This document shows positions 1 to 8,796 of a stretch of DNA of 64,000 bases, piece by piece. Made by a program: the position numbers and the translations under genes. The DNA is taken from contig MAAL01000130.1 of NCBI GenBank assembly GCA_002163245.1, positions 1 to 64,000 on the forward strand. Reading direction: 5' to 3'. The notes below the pieces were generated by a model. It saw only the letters and a program-made list of their open reading frames with translations, was not told the DNA's origin and did not search any database. The stretch's first letter is position 1, and each line of letters starts with the position of its first letter. This DNA is from Gammaproteobacteria bacterium 42_54_T18. Lineage in GTDB: Bacteria > Pseudomonadota > Gammaproteobacteria > Pseudomonadales > Ketobacteraceae.

Positions 1-18
1 TCGACCTGAAAACCAAAT

Positions 19-53
19 CACGCAAGTTTTTTTGCCTAGTTTTCAGATAGATA
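19..53. repeat. Diverged direct repeat, copy A
   Basis: A 35-bp stretch beginning CACGCAAGTTTTTTT and ending CAGATAGATA closely resembles 1440-1474. The two copies bracket the nucleotide-sugar dehydrogenase gene on both sides in the same orientation. Roughly four of every five bases agree by eye. The origin is unknown: it could be a duplication scar or a member of a dispersed family. Confidence 0.5.
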
Positions 54-99
54 CGCTGTTTAAGCATGAAACTTAACAAATTAGATTATTTATTGACAA

Positions 100-1377
100 C
101 TACAGGCGCGCATCCACCTTATCCGCTTCGAACAAATACTTAATATCGTAAAGCACACTAGCATCACCCTTTCCTAACGTTCTAATCTTGCTTACTCCCA
201 TGTCTTTAAATTGCTTATGTGAAACAGCGATGACCACGGCATCGTAATGATTCTGCTGAGGCTCATTTACTAAATTGATCCCGTATTCATGTACCGCATC
301 TTCTTTACTAACCCACGGGTCAAATACGTCTACTGTAACGCCGTAACTTTTTAGCTCATCAATGATATCAACCACTTTGGTATTGCGAATATCGGGGCAA
401 TTTTCCTTAAAAGCCAACCCCATCACCAACACCTTCGACTGACCCACTTGTATTAATTTCTTGAGCATTAATTTAACAAGCTGAGATGCCACATACTCCC
501 CCATCCCATCATTTAGCCGGCGACCTGCCAGAATAATTTCTGGTCGATAACCAATCTCTTCGGCTTTATGTGTTAAATAGTATGGGTCTACACCAATACA
601 GTGCCCCCCAACTAACCCTGGTCGAAAAGGTAAAAAATTCCATTTAGTACCCGCTGCTTTCAATACCTCTTCCGTATCAATGTCCAATCTATTAAATATC
701 AGTGCCAATTCATTGATCAACGCTATGTTCACATCACGCTGAGTATTTTCAATAACTTTCGCTGCCTCTGCTACCTTGATAGAACTCGCTTTATAGGTAC
801 CCGCCTGAATTACACTAAGATATAACTGATCTACAAACTCTGCCATTTCTGGTGTAGATCCAGACGTCACTTTTAATATATTGGTAACACGGTGTTCTTT
901 ATCGCCAGGGTTAATACGCTCTGGGCTATAACCGACAAAAAAGTCCTTATTAAACACTAACCCTGATTGTTGCTCTAATAGAGGAACGCAAACCTCTTCC
1001 GTAGCACCTGGATAAACAGTTGATTCATAAACAACCACATCATTCTTAGACAACACCTTGCCGAGCATCTCGCTTGCTTTTACAAGAGGTGTTAAATCCG
1101 GTCGTTTATGGTTATCTATTGGCGTGGGGACTGTGACAATGTACACATTACATTCAGATAAACTTGAAACATCACAGCTAAAAGACAACTTACTTGCCTG
1201 TTTCAACTCATCTGGAGAAACTTCTAAGGTTTTATCAATACCATCGTTTAATTCACCGATTCGGCTTTTGTTGATATCAAAACCCAACGTCGATATCTTC
1301 TTCCCAAACTCCGCCGCAAGCGGAAGTCCAACATAACCCAATCCAATTATCGCTAGTTTTACATTTTCAATCATCAA
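100..1377 (-). CDS. tviB: UDP-N-acetylhexosamine 6-dehydrogenase (TviB/WbpO type)
   Basis: This 425-residue protein of the UDP-glucose/GDP-mannose dehydrogenase family probably oxidises UDP-GlcNAc or UDP-GalNAc to the uronic acid, using NAD, for surface polysaccharide. The N-terminal Rossmann motif is [10 protein letters not shown] (about residues 12-21). The catalytic-cysteine segment [21 protein letters not shown] is of the TviB/WbpO kind rather than the Ugd kind. A C-terminal UDP-binding domain contains [15 protein letters not shown]. Two ATGs in tandem start the gene and no strong Shine-Dalgarno decides between them. It lies alone between two copies of a diverged direct repeat (19-53 and 1440-1474). 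In Pseudomonas, O-antigen genes sit near ihfB, so this may be the edge of such a cluster (inference). The exact sugar substrate cannot be read from sequence. Confidence 0.85.
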   Translation of the reverse strand: MMIENVKLAIIGLGYVGLPLAAEFGKKISTLGFDINKSRIGELNDGIDKTLEVSPDELKQASKLSFSCDVSSLSECNVYIVTVPTPIDNHKRPDLTPLVKASEMLGKVLSKNDVVVYESTVYPGATEEVCVPLLEQQSGLVFNKDFFVGYSPERINPGDKEHRVTNILKVTSGSTPEMAEFVDQLYLSVIQAGTYKASSIKVAEAAKVIENTQRDVNIALINELALIFNRLDIDTEEVLKAAGTKWNFLPFRPGLVGGHCIGVDPYYLTHKAEEIGYRPEIILAGRRLNDGMGEYVASQLVKLMLKKLIQVGQSKVLVMGLAFKENCPDIRNTKVVDIIDELKSYGVTVDVFDPWVSKEDAVHEYGINLVNEPQQNHYDAVVIAVSHKQFKDMGVSKIRTLGKGDASVLYDIKYLFEADKVDARL

Positions 1378-1439
1378 AAAAGACCAACCTTCAAAACACG
1401 TTTACACCATGTTCGTCAGTATTGGCCTTAGGCTTAAAA

Positions 1440-1474
1440 CACGCAAGTTTTTTAGTCCTTTTTCAGACAGATAG
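1440..1474. repeat. Diverged direct repeat, copy B
   Basis: This is the second copy of the CACGCAAGTTTTTT...CAGA element at 19-53. It lies between the nucleotide-sugar dehydrogenase start and the end of the MlaC-like gene. Confidence 0.5.
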
Positions 1475-1503
1475 CATCACTTTGTAAAACCTTGAAAAAT
1501 GAG

Positions 1504-2193
1504 TTACTCCGCATCTTTCACTACCACATTAGCCACGATATCATCCGTCACTTTTACACTTTTTCCTTCTGGAGAAACTTCAAGCTGTTCTATCAATTTC
1601 TCTATGCCATTTTTCTTAATTTCTTCAGCACTAGCGGACTTAAAGCTTTGTAAAACACTAATACCTTCCACAATCACATCATATACCTGCCACTGCTGTG
1701 TCTTCTTATTTTGGTACAATTTATAATCAATCAAGTATGAGCTTGCACCACTCAACTCCTTAACAGAACTTTTAACCAATACCAGATTACCTTTTTTGTT
1801 ACGTCGCTCACCCGTTACTTTTAAGGCATAACTTTTACTTGGGTCGTACTGCGACACCATCGCTAAGCTAACCCTTTCTTTAAACGCTTTGGTATAACGT
1901 GCCTGCTGATCTTTAGTGATTTTCTTCCAATGCTTACCTAAAACTTTCTTAGCCATTTTGTCGAACGCGACATAAGGGCCAAGCACATCATTACCCAAAG
2001 CCAGAAGATGCCCACGATCCGCTTCGATTATTTCCTTATCCGCCTGAAGCTTCTCATTCATTTCATTGAACAAATTTTCAACTAATGTTCCAGGCGCAAC
2101 TTCGTCAGCCGCCTGAACAACGCCAGCCAGAGACACTACCCAACTTAGTAAAACAGCCACAAACACATGAGGTAAAAATCGATAATTATTCAC
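1504..2193 (-). CDS. mlaC: MlaC/Ttg2D-family periplasmic phospholipid-binding protein
   Basis: This 229-residue protein has a signal peptide (hydrophobic core about residues 10-28, ending VVQA|AD). A typical MlaC domain follows, with YVAFDKMAKKVLGKHWKKI, a conserved YDPSKSYAL region and QWQVYDVIVEGISVLQSF. MlaC shuttles phospholipids between the outer-membrane MlaA complex and the inner-membrane MlaFEDB transporter. The start is GTG (2191-2193), chosen because GGGAG (2201-2205) sits 7 nt upstream. The gene stands alone here: no mlaFEDB genes adjoin it, unlike the usual operon. It may be a second copy serving another lipid-trafficking route, or the mla genes may be scattered in this genome. 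Confidence 0.85.
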   Translation of the reverse strand: MNNYRFLPHVFVAVLLSWVVSLAGVVQAADEVAPGTLVENLFNEMNEKLQADKEIIEADRGHLLALGNDVLGPYVAFDKMAKKVLGKHWKKITKDQQARYTKAFKERVSLAMVSQYDPSKSYALKVTGERRNKKGNLVLVKSSVKELSGASSYLIDYKLYQNKKTQQWQVYDVIVEGISVLQSFKSASAEEIKKNGIEKLIEQLEVSPEGKSVKVTDDIVANVVVKDAE

Positions 2194-2359
2194 AGTAAAT
2201 CTCCCTATTCTTAGTTAGCCGCATTGTACACATTACAATCACTCGATGCGAACCACATTATTGGAATGGTATTTTTCACATAAAAGGAAGGCTACACAGA
2301 TTTCTCTATATAGCCCTATAATACTACGATGTAGCGAATATGTAGTGCGCTAAAAGACG

Positions 2360-2659
2360 TTATTTAACGGCAATAACCGCCTCGTTTTTAGCAATGGTTC
2401 CAGCACCAATACCTTTAACATCCGTCAGTTCATTCAACGTTTTAAACTGCCCATATTGCTCTCGATGAGCAACAATCGCCTGAGCTTTCTTTAAGCCAAT
2501 GCCTTTTAGTGCCGCTGACAGTGTTTCAGCATTCGCCGTATTTATATTGACTACTTGTTGCGTAGAAGGTTCAGCTGACTCAGCCATTACTAAACTTGTA
2601 TTAACCATACTTCCCATAAAAAGAAATAAAGAAGCAACTACTATCCTTAGGTACGTCAT
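2360..2659 (-). CDS. ComEA-like helix-hairpin-helix DNA-binding protein
   Basis: This small exported protein (99 aa) has an N-terminal signal peptide (cleavage near VMAESAEP). A tandem helix-hairpin-helix fold follows, marked by VNINTANAETLSAALKGIGLKKAQAIVAHR and the second hairpin LTDVKGIGAGTIAKN. ComEA proteins bind double-stranded DNA in the periplasm during natural transformation. Short ComEA-like proteins are also common next to polysaccharide loci, where their role is unclear. Translation starts at an ATG preceded by a GGAG motif. The family call is firm; a role in competence is not shown by the context. Confidence 0.85.
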   Translation of the reverse strand: MTYLRIVVASLFLFMGSMVNTSLVMAESAEPSTQQVVNINTANAETLSAALKGIGLKKAQAIVAHREQYGQFKTLNELTDVKGIGAGTIAKNEAVIAVK

Positions 2660-2694
2660 TGTTTGATCTCCATTATGATCATTTTGTAAGCTAC

Positions 2695-2730
2695 TGCATT
2701 AATAGCGTTAAAAATCATGTGCTTAATGCA
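2695..2730. other. Inverted repeat between comEA-like gene and pyrF
   Basis: TGCATTAA (2695-2702) and its complement TTAATGCA (2723-2730) are separated by 20 nt. It lies downstream of pyrF and upstream of the comEA-like gene. No U-tract follows on the minus strand, so it could be an operator or a weak pyrF terminator. Confidence 0.3.
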
Positions 2731-2761
2731 CAATATAGAGACCCTAGACGCATAAGGAAAG

Positions 2762-3481
2762 TCAGGTTAATGAAGCAATTATTTCATCCAAGGCTTGCTG
2801 TGGGTATTCTGCTTGGGTGATGGGACGCCCAATCACCATATAATCAACACCTGCTTGTAATGCCTGAGGTGGAGTCATAACCCGACGCTGGTCCCCTGCA
2901 TCAACACCAACAGGGCGAATACCAGGTGTCACCAATGCGAAATCAGCCCCTAATTGCATCTTAAGCATTTCAGCCTCTTGCGCAGAGCAAACCACGCCAT
3001 CCAATCCGCTATCTTTTGCCAACCTGGCCAAGCGTGACACCTGCTCTTCGGGGCCAACACTAACACCGATGCCTTTCAAATCATCTGCATCCATACTGGT
3101 TAATACCGTTACCGCTATCAACAAAGCTCCGGAGCCTGATTGCTCAACAGCGACTCTCGCAGCATCCATCATTCGCGCACCTCCGGATGCGTGAACATTC
3201 ATCATCCACACCCCCATGTCCGCCGCAACACCACAGGCTTTTGCGACAGTATTGGGAATATCATGATATTTAAGATCCAAAAACACTTCAAACTCCCGGT
3301 CATGTAGCGCTTTAAGCACTGCCGGGCCTTCTCGCGTGAATAGCTCTTTACCTACTTTAACCCTACATTTACTCGGATCAAGCTGATCAACAAGTTCCAA
3401 CGCATTACTAAGATATGGGTAATCCAGAGCAACAATAACCGGGGAGATAGCAGCCGACGCTGCCGCAGACGAGTTTGTCAT
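2762..3481 (-). CDS. pyrF: Orotidine 5'-phosphate decarboxylase
   Basis: PyrF converts OMP to UMP, the last step of de novo pyrimidine synthesis. The start is taken at the ATG of MTNSSAAAS (3479-3481), giving 239 residues. The reading frame extends upstream, but that extension would overlap the end of lapB and does not look like PyrF. The core begins with VIVALDYP. The catalytic DxKxxD signature is in [11 protein letters not shown], and VTPGIRP forms the phosphate-binding loop. It follows lapB by 62 nt on the same strand, the common lapA-lapB-pyrF order. Confidence 0.95.
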   Translation of the reverse strand: MTNSSAAASAAISPVIVALDYPYLSNALELVDQLDPSKCRVKVGKELFTREGPAVLKALHDREFEVFLDLKYHDIPNTVAKACGVAADMGVWMMNVHASGGARMMDAARVAVEQSGSGALLIAVTVLTSMDADDLKGIGVSVGPEEQVSRLARLAKDSGLDGVVCSAQEAEMLKMQLGADFALVTPGIRPVGVDAGDQRRVMTPPQALQAGVDYMVIGRPITQAEYPQQALDEIIASLT

Positions 3482-3543
3482 AACGTTTACACACTTGATT
3501 AAGAGACTTATTTGGTAGGCTTGAAGGTTGGCAAGCTTAGGCG

Positions 3544-4719
3544 TTACTCTCCTTCCAAACCATGTATAGGTTTTACCGTACCCCAACCTAAACAGCTAGG
3601 GCAGTGCCAATGCAAAGCTTTGCCGTCAAATCCGCAAGCCTTACATTGGTAAATGGGTTTATTGTGAATCATTTGTTGCGTAAATGCTTGTAACAATGCC
3701 AAATTTTCCTTGGCAGGGCCTTCAGTATTCGCAAGATGAAAATCAATCAAACGATGAAGGCCTCTTACCGATGGGCGTTTTTTGAGATATTCGGACAAAA
3801 CATACGCACCTTCATAATCCCCCTCCAACTGACGAAGCTTATCTGAAAGCGCAATAACAATGGATATCGCGGGATGTTGTTCCAGTAACGTAAATAGATA
3901 TTTTATATATTCTTTCGGTTCATTCAGCGCTTCATAGCTTTTATCCAACAAACCTAGCGTCTCTGGAGAGAAATCGTTGTCCTGGTGGCGAACTCTTCTT
4001 AAGCTTTTAATCGCATCGCTATATTCGCCCGCATCAAACTCAAACCGTCCTTGCAACAAACTTGCTCGAACACTGCCTTTATCTGCTTGCAACGCTTTTT
4101 TCAAATAACGGCGTGCATCAACGATATCGCTTAATTTATGGGACTTCTCAGCCATTTCGCAATAGTAATGGGCTAATCGAAACTGGATCTCTGCTTTGCC
4201 CTTTCCAACGAGTACATTGGCTGTTTCAACGGCCTCATCCCAGGATTTTTCTTGCTCATAGATAGATAACAACAACTCAAGGCTACGTAAAACATACACA
4301 CTATCTTCCGTTACCAATTCTTTGAGAATACGCTCTGCACGATCTAACAACCCGGCCTTGAGGTAATCTCGCGCCAATTCAAACCGCACGGTATTTTGCT
4401 GTAACTTCGAAAGGGTTGGTCGAGCCAACAAATCTTGATGGATACGAATGGCGCGATCAACCTCACCACGTCGTCGAAACAAACTCCCCATCACCAAGTA
4501 CGTGTCTACGGTATCTGGGTTCACATCCAGGGTACGTATAAATACTTCCATCGCTTCATCTTGCTTATCATCTAACAGCAAGTTCAACCCAAGGAAATAT
4601 TCTCGGGTAATAGGGTCTGCCCCCAAGTGTGCAGGTTTTTTCTTTCTTTCTGCCTTGCCCAAAAACCAACCAATTACAATGGCTAGAAATAACAATGAGC
4701 CAACCACTAAGTCTTTCAT
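3544..4719 (-). CDS. lapB: Lipopolysaccharide assembly protein B (YciM)
   Basis: LapB is an inner-membrane TPR protein. In Enterobacteria it recruits FtsH to degrade LpxC and so sets LPS synthesis. The 391-residue protein has one N-terminal membrane anchor (about residues 4-16, [15 protein letters not shown]), a cytoplasmic array of TPR helices, and a C-terminal rubredoxin-like metal knuckle (CKAC ... CPSC). This is the complete family architecture and length. Its ATG touches the lapA stop codon (TAG at 4720-4722), so the two are probably translationally coupled. Confidence 0.95.
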   Translation of the reverse strand: MKDLVVGSLLFLAIVIGWFLGKAERKKKPAHLGADPITREYFLGLNLLLDDKQDEAMEVFIRTLDVNPDTVDTYLVMGSLFRRRGEVDRAIRIHQDLLARPTLSKLQQNTVRFELARDYLKAGLLDRAERILKELVTEDSVYVLRSLELLLSIYEQEKSWDEAVETANVLVGKGKAEIQFRLAHYYCEMAEKSHKLSDIVDARRYLKKALQADKGSVRASLLQGRFEFDAGEYSDAIKSLRRVRHQDNDFSPETLGLLDKSYEALNEPKEYIKYLFTLLEQHPAISIVIALSDKLRQLEGDYEGAYVLSEYLKKRPSVRGLHRLIDFHLANTEGPAKENLALLQAFTQQMIHNKPIYQCKACGFDGKALHWHCPSCLGWGTVKPIHGLEGE

Positions 4720-5028
4720 CTAGGGAGCATCTTTCAGCGACAGGCTTCTAAGATGATCAAGCTGCTGTTTATAACTCTCTGCATCTTTACGTGCTCTCCG
4801 AAGCTCTATAGATTGAACAAAAACATACGCAACACACAACAACGCCCCAAATACTAACCCTAAAAAGAAGCAATATAAGATCAATCGCCCAAGAGGCAAT
4901 GAATAAGGGCCATAAAATAACAAATCAATGGCAACAGTAACGCCATCATTCGTCCACATTAACACCCCTCCTACAGTACCAAAAATTAATACCGCAGAAA
5001 GAATTAACAAAAATTTCAATTTACCCAT
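4720..5028 (-). CDS. lapA: Lipopolysaccharide assembly protein A
   Basis: This small DUF1049 inner-membrane protein is the usual partner of LapB. The start MGKLKFLLILS (ATG at 5026-5028) gives 102 residues, the typical size. A longer reading frame begins at 5118, but its first codon lies inside the terminator hairpin at 5096-5127. Two membrane helices are visible (about residues 4-22 and 43-65), followed by a charged coiled-coil tail (LRRARKDAESYKQQLDHLRSL). An intrinsic terminator separates it from ihfB, so it needs read-through or its own promoter. Confidence 0.9.
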   Translation of the reverse strand: MGKLKFLLILSAVLIFGTVGGVLMWTNDGVTVAIDLLFYGPYSLPLGRLILYCFFLGLVFGALLCVAYVFVQSIELRRARKDAESYKQQLDHLRSLSLKDAP

Positions 5029-5095
5029 AAACCAAACAATACCCAAATAAAACAAATGCCTATCAACACCCACAACCGGGGCCAAAATAGACATA

Positions 5096-5127
5096 AAAAA
5101 AGCGACATGATGACGCAATCATGCCGC
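5096..5127 (-). terminator. Intrinsic terminator after ihfB
   Basis: On the minus strand a 10-bp stem (5118-5127 with 5102-5111, one G-U pair) with a 6-nt loop is followed by a run of seven T (5095-5101 region). It sits between ihfB and lapA, genes often taken as one operon. Confidence 0.8.
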
Positions 5128-5253
5128 TTTTCTCAAATAAAGTTCAAGGTTTTTTTACAACTATTCAACAGGCTCAGCCATTCAACCGGCCTGAGCAACC
5201 TTCAATCAACTTTATGTCGATTCCACAGCCTCTTGAAGGTTTACAATCGGTTA

Positions 5254-5556
5254 TTAGTTAGCCATCGGTGGCGTCGGGTGTTCATTCACCCGCTCTCTAA
5301 GCTCTTTTCCAGGCTTAAAGTGTGGAACATATTTACCGGTTAGATCCACGGACTGCCCTGTTTTAGGGTTACGTCCCACGCGAGGGGATCTGTAGTGCAA
5401 CGAAAAACTACCAAAACCGCGAATTTCTATACGTCCGCCTGTCGCCAATGTTTGAGACATTTCCTCAATCATTGTTTTTATCGCCAACTCGACGTCTTTC
5501 TGAGAGAGCTGCTGTTGCCGTATGGAAACACGCTCAATCAATTCTGATTTAGTCAA
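5254..5556 (-). CDS. ihfB: Integration host factor subunit beta
   Basis: IhfB (HimD) pairs with IhfA to bend DNA at promoters, origins and recombination sites. The 100-residue sequence has the HU/IHF fold and the DNA-intercalating arm [25 protein letters not shown] with the key Pro. The start is an uncommon TTG (5554-5556), supported by AAGAGGG 7 nt upstream (5564-5570). In many relatives ihfB lies directly after rpsA; here rpsA is about 25 kb away and a rhomboid gene diverges from ihfB instead. A promoter-like sequence lies at 5605-5632. Confidence 0.96.
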   Translation of the reverse strand: MTKSELIERVSIRQQQLSQKDVELAIKTMIEEMSQTLATGGRIEIRGFGSFSLHYRSPRVGRNPKTGQSVDLTGKYVPHFKPGKELRERVNEHPTPPMAN

Positions 5557-5604
5557 AACTCAACCCTCTTTTGTACTTAACCAATTGAGAACCTTGTATT
5601 TATT

Positions 5605-5632
5605 AAGATAACCTAAGTTTCGAATATAGCAA
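5605..5632 (-). promoter_or_regulatory. Possible sigma-70 promoter for ihfB
   Basis: On the minus strand TTGCTA (5627-5632) and TATCTT (5605-5610) are spaced 16 bp apart, about 50 nt upstream of the TTG start. An own promoter would fit the separation of ihfB from rpsA. Confidence 0.35.
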
Positions 5633-5750
5633 ACTATCCGTCCAAAAAGGTGTAATTTGCTGGTTATGTGCCATATTAAGAACAAAATTATCTAAAAACA
5701 CCGCTAAGTTCGTGCTTTTACTCAAATAATTAGCCTAAAAGAGTCCAACG

Positions 5751-7193
5751 ATGATCATTATCCCTGCTGAAAAAGGTCTCGACTGGCGGCGTGCTCCAGT
5801 GGTGACTGGTTTGCTAATAATAGTGAACCTCTTAGTTTTCGCTTTATGGCAATCTCACGATGCCCAAAAACTTGAAGATATTGCTTCTTATTATAGAAGC
5901 AGTGATTTGCCAGAAATGGAATACTCGGTTTTCATCAGTTACTTATATCAGTCTCGTCAAACAGAGCTCGCAAAAAAAATTGAAGCACGCTGGGATAAGG
6001 GAGACAAAGAAGCCATTTACCCCTATATCATCTCCGACATAGGCTTTATTCACACACTTAATCGCACGGACATCTCATTTTGGGGTGGAGAAGAGTACGG
6101 TATATGGCTAAAACAACACCAGGCCGTTGAAAAACAAATTCGTGAGCTGAGTTTTATCAAATACGGCTTAACACCCTCTGAAAATCGTCCAATTACCTAC
6201 TTCACCCATCAATTTTTACACGGGGATTGGAGCCACCTTATCGGTAATATGCTTTTTTTAGCCATAGCCGGTTTAGGTGTAGAAGCAGCAATTGGCTCCT
6301 TCCACTTCTTTATTGCATATATAGTGTGTGGAATATTTGCGGGTCTTACCTTCACTTTATTTAATGGTTCTAGCACCACCCCCTTAGTTGGAGCGTCCGG
6401 TGCAATCTCCGCGGTACTAGGTATGTATGCCGCCATTTATGAATTGCGTAAGATTCGTTTCTTTTACTCCGTTGTTGTTTATTTTGGTTATTTCACGGCA
6501 CCGGCACTGGTCATTTTACCGGTATGGATTGCCATTGAAATATTGCAATGGATTCTGAATCCCGATTCCCACATTGCTTACACCGCTCATCTTGGTGGAC
6601 TTATTGCGGGAGGCGGTATTATTTTCTCCCTTAAACGCTGGCTTATTCGTATTGATAAGGAAGCCCTTGAGTCGGGAACAACCGATGAAGATGAAGAATA
6701 CAGAACCCAACTTAACGACGCGCTAAAACAGTTGACGGTATTTAACTTTGATAGCGCAAAAAAGAAATTCACCGCGTTAGAAAAACAGTACCCTGATGAT
6801 ATTACCGTTAAAATCCAACACTACCACCTGGAAAAGCTCTTTCGTAATCAAAAAGGTGTCAATCGATTAGCATTCGAGATATTCCAGCAAGGTATTCACC
6901 AAACACATTACCTGCAACAAGTTCACGACCTGTACTGTGAATACTTATCTCAGGAAGAGTCTGCAGCCATCCCTTATGACCTAGATATCAAACTACTATT
7001 AGCCTTTATCAATATCGGTCAACTGGATACTGCCAGAAAACTCACTAAACACCTTATCAGTGACCCGAAAAAAGACATCATGTTGGTAAAAGCACTTAAC
7101 ACTCTTGCCAGCGCTTTGGAGAGCCAAGGGCAATCCGATGATGCATATCGCTTTCACGGTATGGCAGACGAATTACAATCCAGTTTTTCATAA
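5751..7193 (+). CDS. Rhomboid-family intramembrane serine protease with C-terminal helical domain
   Basis: This polytopic membrane protease has 480 residues. The first transmembrane helix is at about 18-36, followed by a long periplasmic insert (about 40-145). The rhomboid core includes HQFLHGDWSHLIGNMLFL, the nucleophile loop GASG with Ser216, and the general base His280 in AHLGGLIAGG, so the catalytic dyad is intact. Residues from about 300 form a soluble, TPR-like helical region, longer than in minimal rhomboids, that may bind substrates or partners. It diverges from ihfB and stands alone. Substrates cannot be predicted. Confidence 0.9.
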   Translation: MIIIPAEKGLDWRRAPVVTGLLIIVNLLVFALWQSHDAQKLEDIASYYRSSDLPEMEYSVFISYLYQSRQTELAKKIEARWDKGDKEAIYPYIISDIGFIHTLNRTDISFWGGEEYGIWLKQHQAVEKQIRELSFIKYGLTPSENRPITYFTHQFLHGDWSHLIGNMLFLAIAGLGVEAAIGSFHFFIAYIVCGIFAGLTFTLFNGSSTTPLVGASGAISAVLGMYAAIYELRKIRFFYSVVVYFGYFTAPALVILPVWIAIEILQWILNPDSHIAYTAHLGGLIAGGGIIFSLKRWLIRIDKEALESGTTDEDEEYRTQLNDALKQLTVFNFDSAKKKFTALEKQYPDDITVKIQHYHLEKLFRNQKGVNRLAFEIFQQGIHQTHYLQQVHDLYCEYLSQEESAAIPYDLDIKLLLAFINIGQLDTARKLTKHLISDPKKDIMLVKALNTLASALESQGQSDDAYRFHGMADELQSSFS

Positions 7194-7222
7194 GTCGTTT
7201 TAATGAACCTTTAATGAACCCC

Positions 7223-7258
7223 TGACCAAAAGTGACTGTAAAGTCGTAGTTTTGGTCA
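7223..7258 (+). terminator. Hairpin after rhomboid gene
   Basis: TGACCAAAA (7223-7231) pairs with TTTTGGTCA (7250-7258). An inner GACT/AGTC stem (7234-7237 with 7242-7245) extends the structure. Only a short T-rich tail follows, so this is a weak terminator or a protein-binding palindrome upstream of the acyl-CoA dehydrogenase. Confidence 0.45.
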
Positions 7259-7349
7259 TTTCTAGAACCCTACGAATTCGATAATCTTCTTATTGCAATA
7301 TGTACTTTGTAATATCAATTTTAACCACGTAATAACCTAGGAGTCACCT

Positions 7350-8600
7350 ATGATAGATTGGAGTGAACCACAGCGCATGATGAGAGATGCCGTGCGTAAT
7401 TTTGTGGAAGCAGAAATTGCCCCCAAGGTAGAAGAACTAGAACACGGCGACACACCTCCCTATGAGGTTTTACGTAAGATGATTAAGACCTTTGGCATTG
7501 ACGTTATGGCGAGGGCACAATTTGAAAAAACCATCAGCAAAGAAAAAGCGATTGCAGCCGGCGAGTACGAGCCAAAAACCTCCAGTAAAACCGATGAAGA
7601 GCGAGAGATGATGCGAGGCGAAGAAACCGCCATGAGCCTTATCCCTATCATCGAGCTCTGTAAATACTGCCCCGGAATGGTAACGGCTATGGGTGTGAGC
7701 ATGGGGCTAACCGCCGGCGCCATTATGTCTAAAGGTAGCATTGCCCAAAAGGAACGTTGGGCTCCTGAATTATTGACGCTTGAGAAAGTCGGGGCTTGGG
7801 CAATTACCGAACCTAATTCAGGCTCCGATGCATTTGGCTCAATGAAAGCCAGCTGTAAACGTACCGATGACGGTGGTTATCTTTTAAATGGCAACAAAAC
7901 CTTTATCACAAACGGCCCCTACGCTGACACCATTATCTTTATTTGTAAATTAGACGAACCAGGTGTTGAGCCCAAGCAGCGTAAAGTACTAAGCTTTATT
8001 CTAGATAGTGGAATGCCGGGATTAGAACAAAGTAAACCGTTTAGAAAAATGGGTATCCACTCCTCACCAACAGGTGAATTATTCCTACAAGACGTCAAAG
8101 TGGGGCCTGAACGACTCTTAGGTGAAACGGAAGAAGTGTCCGCACGATCTGGAGCAAAAGATACGTTCTCCTCTGAACGCTCCGGGGTTGCTGCTATGGC
8201 CTTGGGCATCGTTGAGCGCTGTCTATCCTTATCAGTACAATACTCCAAAGAACGTGTTCAGTTTGGCCAGCCTATAGGGCAGTTTCAATTAATCCAAGCC
8301 AAACTTGCGAAGATGGAAATCGCACGAATGAACCTGCAAAATATGGTGTTCCGCTATATAGAATTGTCAGGTAAAGGACAGAAACCAACATTGGCAGAAG
8401 CCTCTGCTATGAAGTTATATGCTGCTCAGACGGCTGTCGATGTTGCATTAGAAGCAGTACAGATCCATGGCGGCAACGGATATATGGCCGAATACCATGT
8501 TGAACAGCTTGCTCGAGATGCAAAAATTCTCCAAATCTATGGTGGTACTGATGAGATACAAATCACTCATATAGCGAAGGATTTGCTGTCCCGGGGTTAG
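7350..8600 (+). CDS. Acyl-CoA dehydrogenase
   Basis: This FAD-dependent enzyme (416 aa) introduces the trans-2 double bond into an acyl-CoA. Visible family signatures are WAITEPNSGSDA, the substrate loop FITNGPYAD, FGQPIGQFQLIQ and QIHGGNGYMAEY. The usual catalytic Glu of the short/medium-chain enzymes (in YEGT) is Gly here (IYGGTDEI). Glu276 in SSERSG aligns with the alternative base used by isovaleryl-CoA and long-chain enzymes. A lysine/glutamate-rich insert (about 60-95) follows the N-terminal helical domain. The start ATG has AGGAG 7 nt upstream. Acyl chain preference is unknown. Confidence 0.9.
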   Translation: MIDWSEPQRMMRDAVRNFVEAEIAPKVEELEHGDTPPYEVLRKMIKTFGIDVMARAQFEKTISKEKAIAAGEYEPKTSSKTDEEREMMRGEETAMSLIPIIELCKYCPGMVTAMGVSMGLTAGAIMSKGSIAQKERWAPELLTLEKVGAWAITEPNSGSDAFGSMKASCKRTDDGGYLLNGNKTFITNGPYADTIIFICKLDEPGVEPKQRKVLSFILDSGMPGLEQSKPFRKMGIHSSPTGELFLQDVKVGPERLLGETEEVSARSGAKDTFSSERSGVAAMALGIVERCLSLSVQYSKERVQFGQPIGQFQLIQAKLAKMEIARMNLQNMVFRYIELSGKGQKPTLAEASAMKLYAAQTAVDVALEAVQIHGGNGYMAEYHVEQLARDAKILQIYGGTDEIQITHIAKDLLSRG

Positions 8601-8796
8601 TATCACTGAATTTTAACGGTCTTTGCTAATCAGCAGGCTGTGAATCACGCTAATAGCCCTCAATTTGGGGGCGCTCCCACCAAACGTCCCCTTCCCCGCA
8701 TTCTTCAACGCACACTCCCTTCACTTCAGGTATACTGCCGCCCATTCTCTGTTCTAATCCCTGTTTTAGATTCAATTCGCCCTAAAGGAAGTTCCC

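Noticed and set aside
3482-3586. Longer N-terminus for PyrF
   Set aside because: It overlaps the end of lapB and shows no similarity to PyrF; the internal ATG at 3481 gives the normal size.
7350-8600. Acyl-CoA dehydrogenase seemingly lacking the catalytic Glu (YGGT instead of YEGT)
   Set aside because: Glu276 aligns with the alternative base position of isovaleryl-CoA and long-chain enzymes, so the enzyme is probably active.
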